Shown here piece after piece: positions 34,201-44,500 of a stretch of 64,000 nucleotides of DNA. Under the pieces are notes generated by a model, which was not told the DNA's origin, searched no databases, and saw only the letters and a list, made by a program, of their open reading frames with translations. The translations under genes and the position numbers were made by a program. The stretch is from NCBI GenBank assembly GCA_951213105.1, contig OX578140.1, positions 121,131,653-121,195,652 of the forward strand, in the 5' to 3' direction. Position 1 is the stretch's first letter, and every line of letters starts with the position of its first letter. The stretch comes from Amaurobius ferox. Taxonomy: Eukaryota; Arthropoda; Arachnida; Araneae; Amaurobiidae.

Positions 34201-35587
34201 GTTTCCTATCCCGGATATAACGGCCACTACGGTTGCTGATAGACTCTTAAATTACTTTATGAATTGGGGATGTCCTAAGACAGTGTTATCGGACGCAGGC
34301 TCTCAATTTACATCTAATATACATCAAATTATGACAGAGAAACTCGGAATAGTTGCCAGAATAGCATCGGTACGTTCGCCATGGGTTAACGGTATAGTGG
34401 AGGTTACTAACAAACAATTGAAACACACCTTAGCGACATTAGCGGAGAATTCGCCATACCGGGATACTGCAGTACAATGCCACGTAGCTGTGTACAACGC
34501 GACGGTACATTCAAGCACCAAAGAAACACCAAACTTTCTTTTTTTTGGAAGAGACCTTCCAACCTTTTTTGAAACTAATGTAACAGAAAATAATACAGAA
34601 ACAACATATCAGGATTATATATCAAAAAAAATAACAGTGATGAATAACGCATTTAAGGAGGCAAATAAAAATTTAATTCTCGCGAAAGAACGCCAAGAAA
34701 GTCAACAACTCCAAAGAGCTAAATTCAGGGATTTGGAAATCGGGTCAAGGGTGTTCATGGAAAACAATAATAATCGGTATAAAAAGGGGAACCACACGGG
34801 ACCTTATCGAGTAATTAATAGAATAAATAGATTTATATATGAAATAAAACTGTGTGACAAACCAAATTCTAAAATCATAAAAGCCCACATAAATAGATTA
34901 AGGACTCTTCCCGACCGCAAGCCACATCTAAAAATGCCCTACATAAACAAATACAAGTCACCTCTTCTCCCCACTCCTAAAAACGCACAAAACTCTGAAC
35001 CGAAACCGGAACTAAAGAAAGACCACGGTCAAAATGAGAATATTCCGTTTATCATGTTGGAAGAGGAAATAGCAAACGGACAGTACAGAGAGTCTTGTCA
35101 AACCAGTGCACACAACGCGAAACCACACCATACGCACGAAAACACTCTTACTCTTGGATCCGCGAAACCAGTTACCGCACAAGTACAAAACGAAACAACT
35201 CAGAGCGCACGAGAGAATGCAATCATCCCTCCAAAAGACTCTCCGAACGCAAACATTCTTTCAGCAGGGGGGGAATCAGGCAGACATAGCACGCTAGAAA
35301 CACACGAGAATTTGGAACTTTCAGAACAGGGGGACGGTACACGAATTGAAGCAAACACGAATGAAAAGGCGGGAGAAATAGAACGAGATGCGCAAGAGGG
35401 ACCAACACAAGTGGATGGGGGATGTATACAGATGGAAAACGTTCAGGGGAAAGATGAATCAGCGGGAAATTCACAAGGGGACGATATAAGCAGTACAAAT
35501 TTTTCACGCACAGTACTTCTTCCAACACCGGTTAGGCCGAAACACAGATATGATTTGAGATCTTTAAAGAATTTAAATTTAAATTGA
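31145..35587 (+). CDS. pol: Pol polyprotein of element 1 (protease, RT, RNase H, integrase)
   Basis: 1480 codons counted from GTG at 31145; real synthesis is expected by -1 frameshift from gag. The domain order is Ty3/gypsy. Aspartic protease has DSGA near residue 77. RT has KLDFHSAFNQ and YIDD at 527-530. RNase H has IDGS, KIELLA and LSDH. The integrase zinc finger is HxxxH...CxxC (THVTHAGI to CEQCRRKK). The integrase core has STDI, SDAG and VE with exactly 35 residues between the second D and E. A GPY-type module (HTGPYRVI) is followed by a ~200-residue hydrophilic tail. It copies element RNA to DNA and inserts it. It differs from the element 2 copy by about six residues. Confidence 0.95.
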   Translation: MGALNNNLQREKNYRVKFPRKIEIPVQTENKKLEIHNDESTEKHEETIASVGEQIEKTELPTIIAQFKNIQSELMIDSGASVSVLSLELFNKIKDNVKIKYVSRSVTISTLTGHSIEYIKTVEIPFKIQGKQFKHIFFVTTARFTQKFKGVLGFDFLQKNQAILNTQKNILKMGDIEIILNSDRQIDRQINEIIQERPNLAKILRKVEIKPNSRENVVVYSEESLENGTEVLFEPKEKSYIVMNYGIHHMNENKIKIEVQNNTNAAITLNKNMALGNITTDFTIQQQDIKEPEISERTHKYEEMINLIQAKPEIIEERKKDLKTEDFNTDHMDPNIKQDFLKFVMQYSDVFSKSLKTLGATDIVKPVIKLAHDHAIRSRPYDVPYALQDTAKNQLKELEEAGIIARTKSNFASPMILVRKTSGEYRLCLDLRLINNISTLFPYKIPRVNEIITKLAGHRYYSKLDFHSAFNQLVLPEDTKELFAFTTPYGNYQFERLVFGHVSSAPIFQQVMDTILADLREENIQAYIDDIIIPANSYSELIHKLKLVFDKLRKYNLTLTPSKCKFFVEKVAYLGFEISQKGITPTDENINKITSFPVPKTLRKLKRFLGICNFYRNSIKNYAQLTAVLSDLTRKDNKFKWDNKCEEAFQELQECFFKKPLLIQPDFDKDFYLNIDGSIQSIGGALLQYREGILKPIAYFSRKLSIQEQKYPAMKIELLAMHQGMKFFRNFLFGRKFFVLSDHLPLGQHLKIQNPPSVLQRWLLEISEYDYEFIHVPGKDNLLADFLSRDDFENKQTEQNEGKQNIENPRGEINLIEQIKGENTVKRNGYVNEDSVYIAQINTITEIPALDRILEEQIKDPKLKIIRENLQNRNFKEGKHYDTLYIDEETNLLMHVGNWKDRPWRDNLNKTIVIPRNLQKEILAITHVTHAGIDKTYKLLSDRYFWTGMYSDTQNFITSCEQCRRKKGKNQPVPLGRNPIPDGPVQILSTDICGPFQTSTSNNKYVLSVVDHFSKHIQMFPIPDITATTVADRLLNYFMNWGCPKTVLSDAGSQFTSNIHQIMTEKLGIVARIASVRSPWVNGIVEVTNKQLKHTLATLAENSPYRDTAVQCHVAVYNATVHSSTKETPNFLFFGRDLPTFFETNVTENNTETTYQDYISKKITVMNNAFKEANKNLILAKERQESQQLQRAKFRDLEIGSRVFMENNNNRYKKGNHTGPYRVINRINRFIYEIKLCDKPNSKIIKAHINRLRTLPDRKPHLKMPYINKYKSPLLPTPKNAQNSEPKPELKKDHGQNENIPFIMLEEEIANGQYRESCQTSAHNAKPHHTHENTLTLGSAKPVTAQVQNETTQSARENAIIPPKDSPNANILSAGGESGRHSTLETHENLELSEQGDGTRIEANTNEKAGEIERDAQEGPTQVDGGCIQMENVQGKDESAGNSQGDDISSTNFSRTVLLPTPVRPKHRYDLRSLKNLNLN

Positions 35588-37859
35588 TTCAATTAAAACA
35601 CGAAAGAAGTTTAAACATAGGTAAGAACGCGGACAAACCGTAATTCAAAATTTTGAAAATATTAGTAACAAAGAAAAATCGCCATTCACAAAATGCAACG
35701 CGAAATATGGAACACAAATTTTAAATAAATATTGGATTGTAAATAAAGGAAATTTTAAATAAACATTGAATTATAAATTAAAGAAATGTAAATAAATATT
35801 ACATTAATTAAGAAAGTGTAAACAAATTGTGAAAAAAAAAAATGAGGAAATTTTAAATAAATCATACATTAAGTAGTTGAAAGTTTAAATGAACAAGAAA
35901 GTTTAAATAAATATGGAACTATAAATAATTGGGAATTATGAATAAAAATTGTGATTTAAAAAAATAAATAATTGTTACAAAATAAATAACAAGTATCGTT
36001 GTAGGACAAAAGAAATTTTAGGGTTGATAGGTTAAAGATGTGGATATATTAAATTCAAATTTTGGAAAGAACATAAATAACAGAGAAGATACGTCACATT
36101 TCAAAAAAAAAAAAAAAAGCAAAAGGGGGACATCGTTAGAATTCTATAAAAAGTCGTTATAACTCTATAAAAAGAAGGTTTTTTTTTAAGAGAACTTTGA
36201 TTTCCAGGCAATAAAAATTTCGATGGATAAGATATTTAGGAATATTAAATAAAGGGATATTTTGAATTTCTAAAAAAAAAAAAAAAAAAAAAAAACTCTT
36301 TTCAAAGAACAGTGAAATTTTAAAACAAAAGTAAACTTTCTCCACGCGCTCTTCATTTAATTAGCGGATTGATCAACCATTGTTGGATGAATACGCGTGA
36401 GGAAATAGGAGTTATAGAATTATAGTTTAAAATAATTAGATAATTGGTAAATAAAAAAAAAAAAAAGAAAAAAAGAAAAACAAATTTTTTTTTCTAGTTT
36501 AAATAAATAAATAATTCATAATTAAAAATAAAAATTGTAATTCAAATAACTAAACAATGGGTAATTAAAAATTAAAATTAGAGTTTAAAATGGATAGAGA
36601 ATTTTAATTAAAAATCATAATGGCAGTTCAAAGAAAAAAGATAATGGTAATGAAAATTATACACAAATTATAATTTAAAATGAATAGATAATTTTAATAA
36701 ACATACGCGAATTGTAGATTAAATAAAAAGCATTTGAAAAAAAAAAAAAAGCGTTTCTACATATATTTTGAATGGGTCGCACATATAAAATTTTTGAGAG
36801 AGACGAACTTTCGAAGGTAACGCTAGAACGCGGGAATAAACATGATATAATAATAAAATACAATGGTAGAACAAAAGGACACTAACCGCATTTTAATTAA
36901 TCCGTGGGGTAAATGAATCCTTGCGTAATCCATAGGAGTCGCGAAACACAGACAATCACACACACTGCTACGCGCACATCCCGTCGTCCTAAACACTTTA
37001 CACAACATGGCGGAAACGTAGACGAGAAAATTTGTATCATTTTGCCAAAACGACATCTTCAAAAATTTGTACAGCTAATTGGCCATGGGAAGTTACACGA
37101 AGAAATGCCCGTATTAGCCGCAGGCCAGAAAGGGGACCGCTTTCCAGGGAAAATGACACAATGGCAGAAGGACATGTTGACCTTGTATACCACTACTTGA
37201 TTTTCTCTGGGGACTAGATTTTTCTGTTTGAACAGGGAATTTAGATGCTAGAATATATGTTACACAAAAGGAGAAATGAATTAATTCAGGAGACTTTGCA
37301 TTCAATTACAGCGGATATAAGAAAAGAAAACGTACATTTTGGTATTCAAGTATGGAATATGAATTGAGTTAGAGGATATTTGAGAGAAAATTTGTAATTA
37401 TGTATGCATTGAGAGATTTTCAGTGAGTGATAAGATTTACGAAAAAAAAAATTTTTAAGTATGTTTTCATTAAGTGGGAAAGTGAATAATGTAAGGAATT
37501 CGGGAAATTCCGTATCCAAGTATAAGATTTGGATTAAATCAGGGGATATGTGAAAGAAAATGTATAATTATGGATAGTGTAATATAGAATCGCAGGGGAG
37601 TTATAAGATTTTCAGTAGGATAATAATTAAATGATTACATGGGTTTTTTTTTTCTGTCATCTCAGTTTGTAGGAAAATTTTAAAGTATTGTGCGGAAATT
37701 TTTGAACCTATATAAATCTTATTTTGATAGTATTTGAGAGGATAGTGTAATTGTTTAAGTATTTTATTATAAATATGTACATGAGTTATATTTATGGCAT
37801 GTCCGGTTCAGAACACATGATGGATTGGATGTTAGATAAGAAGTGTATATAATGTAAAA

Positions 37860-37890
<31 letters not shown>

Positions 37891-39005
37891 CATAAGGTAG
37901 AGAAATGTAAAATAAATAAATAGTAGGAATTTGAAAAATTTAAGTTTGAAGAGAGTAGCAAATTTAAGTAAAAAATGTATATAGTATATGGAAGGATTTA
38001 AAGTAGATAAAGTGTAGAAATTTCAATGGGGCAATTTTTGAGAGTGTTAACAAATTTAAAAGGAGTTTGAAGAAAAAAAAAAGAGAGTTTTTTTTTGTAA
38101 TGTTTCGTGTGCCGGGTGACAAATTAAAATTATAGAAATTGAATTTATAAAAAAATGATACTTAAGGGAGTTTTAAGAGAAGAGAGTATTTTAATAAGCT
38201 TGAGTGTAATGTATATGTATTGATTGTCCTAAACAAAACATGAGACAGCGTACAGATCCGGTTGCCTAACGATTCTCAAATGGTCAGCAATTCCTGTTGA
38301 TCAGCGATTCCGAGTGCTCAACGATTCCTGGTGCACAAAGATTATCATTTGGTCAGCGACTCCAGCAGTTCAGCGCCTTACAGTTCAGCGAATTCCAGTT
38401 AGACAGCGGTCCAGTTCTGCAACGAGTTCCAGCAGTGGAGCGATTTACATTTCAGCGGTTTCCAAGTGTGCAGTGATATCAGTGTTTTTTTTTTCCAAAG
38501 GAAAGATATTTTACACTTTCCACCATAACTACAAGGGGACAAAGTGATATTATTAGGGACCATATGCGTAAGTCCCTGATCCCAACAAATATCCAAGTGA
38601 CGGTCAAAGTGACTTTGGTTATCATAAGTGAACAATTTTACAGATATACACCTTGAACTTGTGTGGAACTATATTGTTTAGAAAAAAAAAAAAAAGACAT
38701 ATCACCAGTGGACGAACTTGTGCTTACATGAATAGACTTTTAATCGATATTAAGTACAACTGAACGACACAGATATCGTCATTTGCAGACACATTGAGAA
38801 TTGTATTTTTGTATAGTATTTTCGTGTTCTTTTGATGGCATATAAGAGTATATATATGATAATATGATTTGTGTATATGTGTATATAGTGCATTTTTACA
38901 GTAGATACAGATGAGAGCAAGACGAGTTGTTGGACTACACAGTGGACACGCCTGAAGCAACTATGAGCTGGCACTTTGTAATTGGCTTTTTTCCCACCAA
39001 ATTTT
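35588..39005 (+). other. Long non-coding 3' internal region of element 1
   Basis: 3.4 kb between pol and the polypurine tract, unusually long for an element without env. The first 0.9 kb is AT-rich with repeated TTTAAATAAAT-like words. 36895-37680 is also present inverted in element 2 (40250-39985 and 28419-27833). A (TA)n tract lies at 37868-37890. 38256-38490 holds a degenerate minisatellite. No env or accessory frame with recognisable motifs. Confidence 0.75.
38256..38490 (+). repeat. Degenerate ~15-18-bp minisatellite in the element 1 3' region
   Basis: About a dozen imperfect units of the type GTTCAGCGATTCCA (for example GATCAGCGATTCCGAGT, GCTCAACGATTCCTGGT, GTTCAGCGAATTCCA). GC content is higher than in the surrounding sequence. 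Confidence 0.7.
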
Positions 39006-39021
39006 GGGGGGGGAAGAAGGG
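39006..39021 (+). promoter_or_regulatory. Polypurine tract of element 1
   Basis: Sixteen purines (G-run then AAGAAGGG) four bases before the 3' LTR, the usual place for the plus-strand primer. Confidence 0.75.
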
Positions 39022-39025
39022 TAAT

Positions 39026-39979
39026 TGTTATATTGTAATTTTCAATTCCCAATATAACATTGCTCTTTTGAAAGAGGAAGTGGACCTAAGAAGACGGTCC
39101 CTCATGAAGTGAGGCAATTTTTGTAACATTCCCTCGAACGCAGCTGCACCGGACATTCATTTCGAAAAGAGAGGGTGCTTCTCAAGTTCATGTCAGCGTT
39201 AGGTGTTACAACAAACGGAAGGGGTTGAACTTCTTGACCCCAGAGTCAATTAATATCACTCGAACCTTGGGAAAATTCTCGTGAGAACTTTCAACGATTT
39301 TAAAACTGGAGACTGCATATCTCATATTTCAGGGGGGCCTTGACCAATAATATAGCCTGAAGGGCGTAGCCCTTAATTTACTTAGCCAATTATGGACAGG
39401 GGCGCCTTGTTAAGGGGGTAGAGACAGAGAGCAACTTTGGACTTTAAGTTTTTGAAATCGAGGACTTGAATTTTGGGAGTGAAAAGAAAAGGTCGCAAGA
39501 GCGACGGATCTCGGAGAGAGCGAGCCCACGGGACAGAGCCGGAGCGCGCGGTCATAAAGTCCGACATCGGCAAAGATGATCGAGGTAGGACAATTCTACA
39601 CATATTTTTTGCACTTTGATTATTATTATCTCTCTGACCCTCCTAAATAAGGTTAACCTGGGCCATTAAGACGTAGGCTAGTAAGAATAGTGAGTTAATG
39701 CACATTAATAGGTTAATAATTGTAATGCTCATATTATGATCATAGAATGAGGAGATTTGATTGTCTTAATGTACTACACTAAAGATGTTGGTATATGAAA
39801 TTTACCAGATGTTAATAGTTATTAAATAAGGTTTGTCTTAATGAAATAAATTCTTTGTTATTGTTTAAAATTAAGCCTCTTCATTTTAATTACTGGTATT
39901 ATGTATTTCTTTATTTACTCCACTTTACGAGATCGGTCTATATAGCGCCAATACCTGGCGTGTGACGACTCACATATCA
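39026..39979 (+). repeat. 3' LTR of element 1 (954 bp)
   Basis: TGTTATATTG to CACATATCA, followed by the target duplication GTAAC. It agrees with the element 2 LTR across the CCTGGGCCATTAAG segment where the 5' LTR of element 1 is deleted. Confidence 0.9.
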
Positions 39980-41515
39980 GTAACTTCCCATGGCCAATTA
40001 GCTGTACAAATTTTTGAAGATGTCGTTTTGGCAAAATGATACAAATTTTCTCGTCTACGTTTCCGCCATGTTGTGTAAAGTGTTTAGGACGACGGGATGT
40101 GCGCGTAGCAGTGTGTGTGATTGTCTGTGTTTCGCGACTCCTATGGATTACGCAAGGATTCATTTACCCCACGGATTAATTAAAATGCGGTTAGTGTCCT
40201 TTTGTTCTACCATTGTATTTTATTATTATATCATGTTTATTCCCGCGTTCTAGCGTTACCTTCGAAAGTTCGTCTCTCTCAAAAATTTTATATGTGCGAC
40301 CCATTCAAAATATATGTAGAAACGCTTTTTTTTTTTTTTCAAATGCTTTTTATTTAATCTACAATTCGCGTATGTTTATTAAAATTATCTATTCATTTTA
40401 AATTATAATTTGTGTATAATTTTCATTACCATTATCTTTTTTCTTTGAACTGCCATTATGATTTTTAATTAAAATTCTCTATCCATTTTAAACTCTAATT
40501 TTAATTTTTAATTACCCATTGTTTAGTTATTTGAATTACAACTTTTATTTTGAATTACCAATTATTTATTTATTTGAATTACCATTTTTATTTTTAATTA
40601 TGAATTATTTATTTATTTAAACTAGAAAAAAATTTGTTTTTCTTTTTTTTTTTTTTTTTATTTATATTTACCAATTATCTAATTATTCAAACAACAACTT
40701 CCTATTTCCTCTCGCGTATTAATCTAATAAGGGTTGATCAGTCCACTAATTAAATGAAGAGCGCGTGGAGAAAGTTTACTTTTGTTTTAAAATTTCACTG
40801 TTCTTTGAAAAGGGTTTTTTTTTTTTTTTTTGAAATTCAAAATATCCCTTTATTTAATATTCCTAATTATCTTACCCATCGAAATTTTTATTGCCTGGAA
40901 ATCAAAATTCTCTTAAAAAAACCTTCTTTTTATAGAGTTATAACGACTTTTTATAGAATTCTAACGATGTCCCCCTTTTGCTTTTTTTTTTTTTTTTTTG
41001 AAATGTGACGTATCTTCTCTGTTATTTATGTTCTTTCCAAAATTTGAATTTAATATATCCACATCTTTAACCTATCAACCCTAAAATTTCTTTTGTCCTA
41101 CAACGATACTTGTTATTTATTTTGTAACAATTATTTATTTTTTTAAATCACAATTTTTATTCATAATTCCCAATTATTTATAGTTCCATATTTATTTAAA
41201 CTTTCTTGTTCATTTAAACTTTCAACTACTTAATGTATGATTTATTTAAAATTTCCTCATTTTTTTTTTTTCACAATTTGTTTACACTTTCTTAATTAAT
41301 GTAATATTTATTTACATTTCTTTAATTTATAATTCAATGTTTATTTAAAATTTCCTTTATTTACAATCCAATATTTATTTAAAATTTGTGTTCCATATTT
41401 CGCGTTGCATTTTGTGAATGGCGATTTTTCTTTGTTACTAATATTTTCAAAATTTTGAATTACGGTTTGTCCGCGTTCTTACCTATGTTTAAACTTCTTT
41501 CGTGTTTTAATTGAA

Positions 41516-44500
41516 TCAATTTAAATTTAAATTCTTTAAAGATCTCAAATCATATCTGTGTTTCGGCCTAACCGGTGTTGGAAGAAGTACTGTGCGTGAA
41601 CAATTTGTACTGCTTATATCGTCCCCTTGTGAATTTCCCGCTGATTCATCTTTCCCCTGAACGTTTTCCATCTGTATACATCCCCCATCCACTTGTGTTG
41701 GTCCCTCTTGCGCATCTCGTTCTATTTCTCCCGCCTTTTCATTCGTGTTTGCTTCAATTCGTGTACCGTCCCCCTGTTCTGAAAGTTCCAAATTCTCGTG
41801 TGTTTCTAGCGTGCTATGTCTGCCTGATTCCCCCCCTGCTGAAAGAATGTTTGCGTTCGGAGAGTCTTTTGGAGGGATGATTGCATTCTCTCGTGCGCTC
41901 TGAGTTGTTTCGTTTTGTACTTGTGCGGTAACTGGTTTCGCGGATCCAAGAGTAAGAGTGTTTTCGTGCGTATGGTGTGGTTTCGCGTTGTGTGCACTGG
42001 TTTGACAAGACTCTCTGTACTGTCCGTTTGCTATTTCCTCTTCCAACATGATAAACGGAATATTCTCATTTTGACCGTGGTCTTTCTTTAGTTCCGGTTT
42101 CGGTTCAGAGTTTTGTGCGTTTTTAGGAGTGGGGAGAAGAGGTGACTTGTATTTGTTTATGTAGGGCATTTTTAGATGTGGCTTGCGGTCGGGAAGAGTC
42201 CTTAATCTATTTATGTGGGCTTTTATGATTTTAGAATTTGGTTTGTCACACAGTTTTATTTCATATATAAATCTATTTATTCTATTAATTACTCGATAAG
42301 GTCCCGTGTGGTTCCCCTTTTTATACCGATTATTATTGTTTTCCATGAACACCCTTGACCCGATTTCCAAATCCCTGAATTTAGCTCTTTGGAGTTGTTG
42401 ACTTTCTTGGCGTTCTTTCGCGAGAATTAAATTTTTATTTGCCTCCTTAAATGCGTTATTCATCGCTGTTATTTTTTTTGATATATAATCCTGATATGTT
42501 GTTTCTGTATTATTTTCTGTTACATTAGTTTCAAAAAAAGTTGGAAGGTCTCTTCCAAAAAAAAGAAAGTTTGGTGTTTCTTTGGTGCTTGAATGTACCG
42601 TCGCGTTGTACACAGCTACGTGGCATTGTACTGCAGTATCCCAGTATGGCGAATTCTCCGCTAATGTCGCTAAGGTGTGTTTCAATTGTTTGTTAGTAAC
42701 CTCCACTATACCGTTAACCCATGGCGAACGTACCGATGCTATTCTGGCAACTATTCCGAGTTTCTCTGTCATAATTTGATGTATATTAGATGTAAATTGA
42801 GAGCCTGCGTCCGATAACACTGTCTTAGGACATCCCCAATTCATAAAGTAATTTAAGAGTCTATCAGCAACCGTAGTGGCCGTTATATCCGGGATAGGAA
42901 ACATTTGTATATGTTTGGAGAAGTGGTCTACCACCGATAACACATATTTATTATTTGAAGTGCTAGTTTGAAACGGTCCGCAAATGTCTGTCGACAAAAT
43001 TTGCACGGGCCCATCAGGTATAGGATTTCTTCCCAGGGGAACGGGCTGATTTTTTCCCTTTTTCTTTCTACACTGTTCGCAAGATGTAATAAAATTTTGT
43101 GTGTCACTGTACATACCCGTCCAAAAATATCTGTCCGATAAAAGTTTATAAGTTTTATCGATCCCTGCATGTGTTACATGTGTAATCGCTAAAATTTCTT
43201 TCTGTAAATTTCTGGGTATAACTATAGTTTTGTTCAAATTGTCTCTCCAAGGTCTGTCCTTCCAGTTTCCTACGTGCATTAATAAATTAGTTTCCTCGTC
43301 AATATATAATGTGTCATAATGTTTACCCTCTTTAAAATTCCGGTTTTGTAAATTTTCTCTGATTATTTTTAATTTTGGATCTTTAATTTGTTCCTCTAAA
43401 ATTCTATCTAATGCCGGGATTTCTGTTATTGTGTTTATCTGTGCAATATAGACACTATCCTCATTCACATATCCATTTCTTTTCACCGTGTTTTCTCCCT
43501 TAATTTGTTCTATCAGGTTAATTTCTCCCCTTGGATTCTCAATGTTTTGTTTTCCCTCATTCTGCTCTGTTTGTTTATTTTCAAAATCATCTCTACTTAA
43601 AAAATTCGCTAATAAATTATCTTTACCCGGGACGTGAATAAATTCATAATCATATTCAGATATCTCTAAAAGCCACCTCTGTAATACGCTGGGTGGGTTT
43701 TGTATTTTTAAATGCTGTCCCAAAGGTAAATGGTCAGAAAGCACAAAAAACTTTCGTCCGAAAAGAAAATTCCTAAAAAATTTCATTCCCTGATGCATAG
43801 CAAGTAATTCAATTTTCATGGCCGGGTATTTTTGCTCCTGTATCGATAATTTCCTGCTAAAATATGCAATCGGTTTTAAAATTCCCTCTCTGTATTGTAA
43901 AAGAGCGCCTCCTATGGACTGAATGCTGCCATCGATATTCAGATAAAAGTCTTTGTCAAAATCTGGCTGTATAAGTAATGGTTTCTTGAAAAAACATTCT
44001 TGGAGTTCCTGGAATGCCTCCTCACATTTATTATCCCATTTAAATTTATTATCCTTTCTTGTTAAGTCTGATAAAACCGCGGTTAATTGAGCATAATTTT
44101 TTATTGAATTTCTGTAAAAATTACAAATGCCTAAAAATCTTTTTAATTTTCTTAATGTTTTTGGTACTGGAAAAGAAGTGATTTTGTTTATATTTTCATC
44201 TGTTGGTGTAATGCCTTTTTGACTAATTTCAAATCCTAAATATGCTACTTTTTCTACAAAAAATTTACATTTGCTGGGTGTCAGAGTTAGGTTGTATTTT
44301 CTTAATTTATCGAATACTAATTTTAATTTATGTATTAATTCTGAATAAGAGTTAGCCGGGATTATTATGTCGTCGATGTAAGCTTGTATGTTTTCCTCTC
44401 TTAAGTCCGCTAAAATGGTGTCCATAACCTGTTGAAAAATTGGAGCGGAGCTTACATGTCCAAAAACGAGTCTTTCAAATTGGTAGTTGCCATAGGGCGT

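Larger units (their letters stand above)
28420..39979 (+). mobile_element. Ty3/gypsy LTR retrotransposon, element 1 (nested, 11.56 kb)
   Basis: A complete element with 5' LTR 28420-29362, gag and pol in a -1 frame relation, a 3.4-kb non-coding 3' internal region, a purine tract and 3' LTR 39026-39979. GTAAC flanks both ends (28415-28419 and 39980-39984), a 5-bp target duplication. The unoccupied version of the target is present inside element 1 itself at 37081-37110 on the other strand, with one GTTAC at 37092-37096. This proves insertion into another copy of the same family. No env-like frame follows pol. The Pol is intact; gag has two single-base differences from element 2 that break its N-terminus. 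Confidence 0.92.

Noticed and set aside
36913..37200. 95-codon frame and its inverted counterpart at 39915-40163 as a possible accessory gene
   Set aside because: No motif, different downstream ends, and frames are open on both strands; kept only as non-coding 3' region.
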